Assembly: GCA_947685225.1 (NCBI GenBank)
Contig: CANTUV010000009.1
Coordinates: forward strand, 4,464,001-4,528,000
Length of the DNA: 64,000 nt
Reading direction: 5' to 3'
DNA from: Garcia nutans
Taxonomy: Eukaryota > Streptophyta > Magnoliopsida > Malpighiales > Euphorbiaceae
Below are positions 58,801 through 64,000 of the stretch, piece by piece. The notes beneath the pieces were generated by a model. The model did not search any database, was not told where the DNA came from, and worked only from the letters and a program-made list of their open reading frames with translations. Position 1 is the first letter of the stretch. Each line of letters opens with the position of its first letter. A program made the position numbers and the translations under genes.

Positions 58801-59586
58801 AATAGATACAAGATAAGCATCACAACCTTTACGCAACAACCTTCTAGCTCCCAAAGCAGAAATCATCTGACAAGGACTAATGGTCTTGGAACCATGGAAT
58901 GTCACCGACTTACCTTCTTCATAATCAAATCGGACTATCTTAGCCCTACAGTCAACATTAGCTCCATGAACATTCTCAGGTATGAAATTCTGCATGAACA
59001 AGTCCCTAAACTCATCCCAGAAATGAACCCTATCTCTGATCTCATCATCGAACCACACCTGAGCTGACCTCTTTAACTGATGGCCTGCCAACTCTATAGA
59101 TCTATCATCAGTACAGTTGAGAGCTAAACAAATCCGACGTACCTCATTGATGAAGTATACCGGATCCTCAGTAGCAGAGTTGGAGAATGTAGGTGGGTTC
59201 ACTCTGATAAACTCATTTAACCTCACATGCTGGGGTTCAACAGTAGGTGGCTGATCATTGGCTTGCCCAGCATTCTGATTCATATTCTGCACCAACTGAG
59301 CAATTCCATTAGCAAAAGTCTCCATAGATCTACCCATGGTCATCATAGTAGTCATAAATTGCTCCTGACCCACTGCAGCAGCCGGTGCAGCCTCAGGTAC
59401 AGGATTATTCCCAAGAGTAGGTGGCTGAGGATCAGGCACAACTCCTGCAGTATTAACATTCCCTGCTGCAGCACTAGGAGGTCTCCCACGTCTACGTGGA
59501 GGCAGATTAGCACCACCTGCAGTTCCAGAAGTTCCAGTACCAGAGGAACCTCCCCCTATCCAAATTCCAGTACTTCTTTGAGACAT
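55825..59586 (-). CDS. Gypsy chromovirus polyprotein: partial gag, protease tail, RT, RNase H, integrase, chromodomain
   Basis: 1253 codons open from the ATG at 59584-59586 (MSQRSTG) to the TAG at 55825. Residues 1-205: Gly/Pro-rich head and the first part of the gag capsid (VWFDDEIRDRVHFWDEF). Residues 207-240: only the C-terminal end of the aspartic protease (ANVDCRAKIVRF). RT at about 300-520 with catalytic FIDD at 462-465. RNase H with Asp611 and HHYL-type end at about 720. Integrase: zinc motif H834, H841, C871, C874 and catalytic D904, D965, E1001 (DD35E). GPF/EIL module at about 1139. Chromodomain-like end at about 1198-1248 that may steer integration to heterochromatin. Missing are the gag zinc knuckle and the protease active site. 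An upstream in-frame ATG (59671) lies in the leader and is a less likely start. Confidence 0.93.
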   Translation of the reverse strand: MSQRSTGIWIGGGSSGTGTSGTAGGANLPPRRRGRPPSAAAGNVNTAGVVPDPQPPTLGNNPVPEAAPAAAVGQEQFMTTMMTMGRSMETFANGIAQLVQNMNQNAGQANDQPPTVEPQHVRLNEFIRVNPPTFSNSATEDPVYFINEVRRICLALNCTDDRSIELAGHQLKRSAQVWFDDEIRDRVHFWDEFRDLFMQNFIPENVHGANVDCRAKIVRFDYEEGKSVTFHGSKTISPCQMISALGARRLLRKGCDAYLVSIRDVQKEEVKPEDVPIVQDFVDVFPEDLPGLPPEREIEFSIDLVPGTNPISMPPYRMAPAELKELREQLNDLSHKGYIRPSTSPWGAPVLFVRKKDGSMRLCIDYRQLNKVTVKNRYPLPRIDDLFDQLQGAKFFSKVDLRSGYHQLRVRESDIPKTAFRSRYGHYDFLVMSFGLTNAPAAFMDLMNRVFSPYLDRFVVVFIDDILVYSKTKEEHEEHLKLVLQTLREHKLYAKLSKCEFWLDKVVFLGHVISSEGVQVDPKKIEAVMDWPRPKTVTEIRSFLGLAGYYRRFVRDFSRLAAPLTKLTRKGIKFVWDDACEESFNCLKERLTSAPVLVLPEGNEGYVVYCDASGIGLGCVLMQHGRVVAYASRQLKKHEVNYPTHDLEMAAVVFALKIWRHYLYGVTCEIFIDHKNLKYVYSQRDLNLRQRRWIEFLEDYDYNIQYHPGKANVVADALSRKSMGSLSHICLTRRSLISEIHQLLDEGWTFNMSDKGVVNGRGVFLASLAVKPNFLDRIISEQSKDADLEILRQKVLAGENKEFVIDDKGVLKFGTRVCVPKVDDLKTDILKDAHFSRYTVHPDSIKMYRDLKQLYWWKGMKNDVAQFVSQCLSCQQVKYEHHKPAGLLKELPLPEWKWERINMDFVVGLPKAPGGHDSIWVIVDRLTKSAHFLPVNTKYTVSQYAKLYLNRIVSLHGVPVSILSDRGPQFTSRFWQKLQEGLGTNLHFSTAFHPQTDGLSERTIQTLEDMLRLCVLDFGGSWADHLPLVEFAYNNSYQASIGMAPFEALYGRRCRTPLYWEEVGEHRIEGPELLQYSAEVVPVIQDRIRTAFSRQKSYANLKRRNLEFAVGDRVFLKVLPFKGVMRFGKKGKLAPRYVGPFEILERIGDVAYRLDLPPQMASVHPTFHISMLRKYVPSPDHVLAPDTVEISDDCSYEEQPMAILDRQVKRLRSKDVASVKVLWRNHSVEECTWEAEELMKAKYPYLFESSGMF

Positions 59587-59708
59587 AACTCCTGATATTA
59601 GTATAAACATATCGGTTAACGCGGAAGCAAAAGAAACACAGAAAGAATTTTTCCTAATGATTTCCGGATACAACTAGACAAATTAATTTTAAGTGTGACT
59701 GAATCTAA

Positions 59709-59724
59709 CCTTGCTCTGATACCA
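59709..59724 (-). promoter_or_regulatory. Primer-binding site of the Tekay-like element (initiator tRNA-Met)
   Basis: Minus strand TGGTATCAGAGCAAGG, a perfect match to the 3' end complement of the plant initiator tRNA-Met, four bases inside the 5' LTR end. Confidence 0.95.
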
Positions 59725-59728
59725 CTTT

Positions 59729-62546
59729 TGTCAAGACCCAACGTGGGGGCCATGACCGGCATGCAACCAAACCGAAGTCCGACCACATAAGCCTATTAAA
59801 ACATTCATAACAGTCTAAGTGCAAAACAGTACAATACTTATATAATCATCAATCCTAGTTCAAATGCAATCCATCAATATAATCAAATCACAATAAAATC
59901 ATTCTGGAAATCTGATGCAGACAAGTTCTACTTATTACACAAAAAAGGATTCGGAATCAATCCGCCCAAAAGTTCAATATCCGGAAATCTCTAAGCAGAA
60001 GGACCAAAAACACAAACGAAAACCTAATCGACTTCGTCAAGAAGAGAAAGAAGATAGACGAAGGCAATCACTGTAAACCTGCAAGACAATCTGTAAGGGT
60101 GTGAGCGCTTTATAGACGCCCAGTAAGTCTATGAGAGGCAGAGAAACATCTAACAGTTATATAAGCAGTACATATAATACAATCACAATTTAAGCAAACA
60201 AGATGGTGTGTCGGGGTCACCAATCAGTAAACAGTACAGTAATCATATCAGTCACATCCGCCCTTATAACTTCTCAGTACAGTACAATAATCAGTAATTA
60301 GGCATGTAGCCTTAGTAACCTCCTTCCTCTTCATGACACACCATCACACAGCACAAGTAATATCACATTCAATATTATCACATAAATACAATCACATGCA
60401 AGTTTCTCTGTCTCCTAAAGCATGCGAGGCTGGGTTCAAAAGAATAGTCTAGTGAATATATAGAAAGGATAATATATTATAAGAAGGGTTTATATATGTA
60501 TATAAGTTGTTAGCAAGTAGCACAACACAAATAATCACAACACAAATAATCACATACACCCATAGAACTTACCTGGTCTAACAGTCAGCTAAGCAATCCG
60601 CCACCCTAAGTCTGAGGTGCTGCTGGACCACCGCCTAACCATTAACCATCAATTAACAACCACCCTTACAAATGTATGCAAGTGCAAATGGGAATGCATG
60701 ACATGAATGCACACAATTCAATAATTTCCATAACAAGGTTAAACCTTTTTGTCAACCAAACATAACTTAACCATCATAATACCACACCTTTAAACTTATT
60801 TTCCAGAATATAAAACACCATTAAAAAGTCCTACAATTTAAATTCATCAAATACCTTACTTAAATAATAAATATACACAAGATACAATTTTACCGATAAA
60901 CCTGAATAACGAGTGTCAACTTGTAAAATTCAAAACAATTAACCTGTAAATGAAAAATTTATAATTTTCAACCAAAAGCTAATTTGATATCTGAAAAGCA
61001 TCCTACCAAAATTTCATAATTTTTCGAGACTTAGAAGTCTCTCAACCAATTTTTATTCAAAACAGTATACGACTCACAAGGTATACTGACAGCAGTTGAA
61101 AGATCTAATTATTTCAAAAGTATAACAAACAAAAATATAACCCAACATATTTTTCTTGTAAACTAGACTTCCAGAACTACAACATATATGAAAATCAAAT
61201 CAAAAACATTTTTATACATTTTAATATGAATTTCGAAAGTTACAGTTGATGCAATAGCATCAACAGCACAGTTGGTCAGACAACAGTAGCAAACTTGAAT
61301 TTTCCAGAAATATTCGATGCTCCAAAATCCCAACAATTATTTTTCTCATAAACTAGACTCAATTTCGAGCCACACATCCAAATTTCAGATTTTTATCATG
61401 TTCCAATATTTAATTAAAAATCAGGAAACATACAGCACAAAAATCAAACTTCAGCAGAAAATTAATTCATCCAAAAACTCAAAGAAAACAATTAATTCGA
61501 AAATCTTAACACCCAAATCAATTTAATCAAACCCTAACTCAATACCTTCATCAATTTTCGTAACCCAACACATTAGCCAAATTAATTAATTCAATACCAA
61601 AATCCCCCAAAATAATAAAAACTCAAAATCTAACCTATTTTGTAAAAATCAATTTAATTAAATAATAATTCGAATTTAGCCAATTTAATCAAGAAAAATA
61701 TCAAACCAATATGATATTAATATGAACTAATTAAATGGAAGTCGAAATAATGCAAAAGGAATCAAGAAAAACCTTAAAAACACCAAAAACTCGAAATTTA
61801 AAGCTGCTGGAACAGAGGTCAAACGACATCGGCGAGCCAGCCCGCAGCACGCCGAACGACGGAAAGCGAGACGCCGAACGACAACGCCTCCAGCCCGCAG
61901 CTCCTCGCCGAACGACACGGTCACATGCCAAACGACACTAGCACCCTGGCGCGCGCACTGACGAAACGACGGGCCACTGTTTTTGAAGAAAATTTTGATT
62001 TTTTTCTTTTTCTCTCTCCGGCGGCACAAATAATTAAACCCTCAATTGGGTGCCCTAACACCCCTATTTATACGATTTTTAATTGACAAATTACCAATAT
62101 GCCCCTAAATTAATTTTTTTAATTTAAAAACACCCTAAAACTCTTTAAAAAATAAAAAAGCACCCAACTAACTTATAAAAATTTACAACTAACCCCAAAT
62201 TTTATTTAATTTATTTAATTTATTTTAATTAAAAATTAATAAATACCCGAAAAATTTCCGAAACACAAACCCTAACAAAATTATACTTAAAATAACCGTA
62301 ACGACATCACGGTCACCAAAATGACATCAAAAACAGCAAAACGAAACCCGAAAATTTTTCGACCGCCAAAATGACCAAAATACCCCCCGAAGCCAAAAAT
62401 ACAATATTATACTCAAAACGACCGTCTCGTCGTCCCGAGTATCAAAAAGACATTCAAAGGGCACAAAATGACTATTTTGCCCCTAAGGTGCAAAATTACC
62501 ATTTTGCCCCTAGACTTAAAATCAAACAAAAACCAATGGTTTTACA
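59729..62546 (-). repeat. 5' LTR of the Tekay-like element
   Basis: Plus strand starts TGTCAAGACCC (A where the other LTR has C) and ends GGTTTTACA; 2818 bp. It matches the 3' LTR throughout; main difference is loss of about 58 bp of CAGTATAGGCATTAAGCCT repeats near 60300. Confidence 0.93.
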
Positions 62547-62551
62547 ATAAT

Positions 62552-63601
62552 ACTCATAAATTAATAAAATAAAATCAACTAAGAGTAAAAATATAAATAC
62601 AATATCCAAAATTTAATATTTTTCATTAATTTTATACTTAAATGATCAAAAATATAAAGAGAAGAAGATAAAAAAATTTAACTAAAAAAATTTAACTCAA
62701 GGACATATTTTATGTTATAAAATTATATTTGAATCTTAAATACTTTTTTATTGAAATATTTAAAATTAAAAATTAAAAAAATGATTTTTTCATAATTTCA
62801 CTAATGAAAATAAAAAAAAGGAAGAAATATTTAAAAAAAATAAATGCAAAAAATGGTAAAATTGAAAATTAAAAGAAAAAGGTTGGTTTTTTTGAAATTT
62901 AACTATTCATCTGTATATGTGTTTTAGTATATTACGAGCAAGTAATTAATCTGCACTATATTACGATCTATATATTTACATTATATTTAAATGAAGAAAT
63001 AATTTATATATTAATATATATATATATATTTAAGAGTTTTTATAATAAGATTTGTCTAATGTATTAAGATATGTTTTGAATGGATTTAAGGTTTGATAAA
63101 AAATAATTAAAATATTAATTTTTAATTATATTACTTTAATTAAAAAATAAAAGTAATATTTTGAATACAAAAGAGTAAATAAAAATTTATTACTTATTAA
63201 ATTTTTTTAGACAAAAAAAGTTATACAATTTAACTAAAAATCTTATGATTGAGAAATATAAGAATAGTAGAAGAATAAAGAATCATATTAAAATTTATAT
63301 TAAGTTGATATAATAAAAATATTTTTTAAATAAGCAAAAACCTATTCAAAATAAAGTAAAATAATAAAAAAAATTACAAATCCAACTAAAATAATAATAT
63401 GTTCATTTTAAATTATCTATAAAATAATTAAATATATATTATTCATTAAAAATTTAAAATATAATAATAATAATTATTATTATAATAAAATTTAAAATTT
63501 TAAAAATCATTGTTTTAGGAATTAATTCATAACAACTATTAAAAATTAAAATTAAAAATTAAAAATTAAAAAATCACTTTTATTGAAACAATAATTTCTT
63601 A

Positions 63602-63660
<59 letters not shown>

Positions 63661-64000
63661 GCTATTGTTGCTACTACTACTATTACTACTACTACTACTA
63701 ATAATAATAAAGGCAAGATAAAAAAACAAATAAAAAAATGAAAACATAAAGTGATAGAAAGTGAGAAAAGGAAAAAAAAGAAATAGGGATAAATTTAAAA
63801 TTTTACTATTTATTGAGTGTAGAAATTTTAGTTTGTGTGTTTATATATATAATGAAAATGATAAATAAAAAATAAAAAAATAAAGGTGTACAAATTTTAG
63901 TATGTGTACATATAAATATATACATTGGATAGGATAAAATAAAAAAAAAAGCCTTGGTTTTCTCATAAAGGAAAAATGAAAAGTAAAAAAAAATCTTGGT
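62552..64000. other. AT-rich sequence right of the Tekay-like element
   Basis: No gene seen. Contains a diverged copy of the 338 bp repeat (about 62988-63230), a local dispersed repeat near 62910-62950, an (ATTAAAA)n run near 63538-63573 and the compound microsatellite listed separately. Confidence 0.6.
63603..63711. repeat. (AAT)n / (TAC)n compound microsatellite
   Basis: About 18 AAT units, a short mixed GCTATTGTTGCTAC segment, then TAC/ACT triplets and three more AAT units. Confidence 0.95.

Larger units (their letters stand above)
52472..62551 (-). mobile_element. Complete Tekay-like chromovirus (Ty3/Gypsy), TSD ATAAT
   Basis: LTRs at 52477-55352 and 59729-62546 flank the coding region; ATAAT repeats at 52472-52476 and 62547-62551 are the target duplication. 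The primer-binding site, polypurine tract and a single long polyprotein all lie on the minus strand. Long LTRs, the domain order RT-RNase H-integrase and a C-terminal chromodomain place it in the Tekay/Del group. LTRs are nearly identical by eye apart from one indel of about 60 bp and scattered changes, so the insertion is fairly recent. The gag-protease region carries an internal deletion, so this copy probably cannot move alone. Confidence 0.95.

Overview
This window is nuclear DNA from a eudicot plant. It is AT-rich and intron-bearing, and most of it is transposable elements nested in or beside one another. Two ordinary host genes can be supported: an intronless-CDS cis-prenyltransferase (dehydrodolichyl diphosphate synthase type, + strand, 20852-21946) and a three-exon chloroplast-type 4-hydroxy-tetrahydrodipicolinate synthase (lysine pathway, - strand, 25790-27766). 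They converge on each other across a 3.8 kb spacer. I cannot name the species from the sequence. No rRNA, tRNA, CRISPR array or bacterial-type operon was seen.

Layout. 1-7641: 3' part of an Athila-like LTR retrotransposon. Its downstream (env-like) ORF is split by a 2990 bp solo LTR with a perfect 5 bp target duplication. The 3' LTR (5975-7641) carries a 63 bp hairpin-bearing tandem array. 7642-11801: 3' end of a probable Tat-type Gypsy element, with a 24-25 bp minisatellite and then a long LTR. 11802-13030: Copia remnant. 13410-14290: a minus-strand segment that seems to end in poly(A). 14374-16557: 5'-truncated LINE. 16560-19020: AT-rich, no gene. 19020-21946: prenyltransferase gene with spliced leader. 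21947-25789: spacer. 25790-27766: DHDPS. 28640-30330: decayed movement-protein-like endogenous element. 30330-33590: AT-rich with a long TTA microsatellite.

33592-44221 is a decayed SIRE-like Copia element. A complete 5500 bp non-autonomous LTR element (37958-43457, TSD ATAAA) has inserted into it. It has Athila-like tRNA-binding and polypurine sites but only a CCHC fragment of gag. The Copia RT ends abruptly and runs into a Helitron remnant (44222-49084) with PIF1-like helicase and RPA1-like sequences and a CTAG end. 49085-52476 holds about 338 bp AT-rich tandem repeats. 52477-62546 is a complete minus-strand Tekay-like chromovirus (10,070 bp, TSD ATAAT). Its 1253-codon polyprotein is open throughout but lacks the gag zinc knuckle and the protease active site. 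The rest is AT-rich and microsatellite-rich.

The strongest items for follow-up are the two structurally complete but non-autonomous LTR elements, the shared hairpin-array design of two Athila-like LTRs, the Helitron with its RPA-like gene, and an unusual insert in the prenyltransferase. I found no clearly new biological system; everything I can interpret fits known plant element families and metabolic genes.
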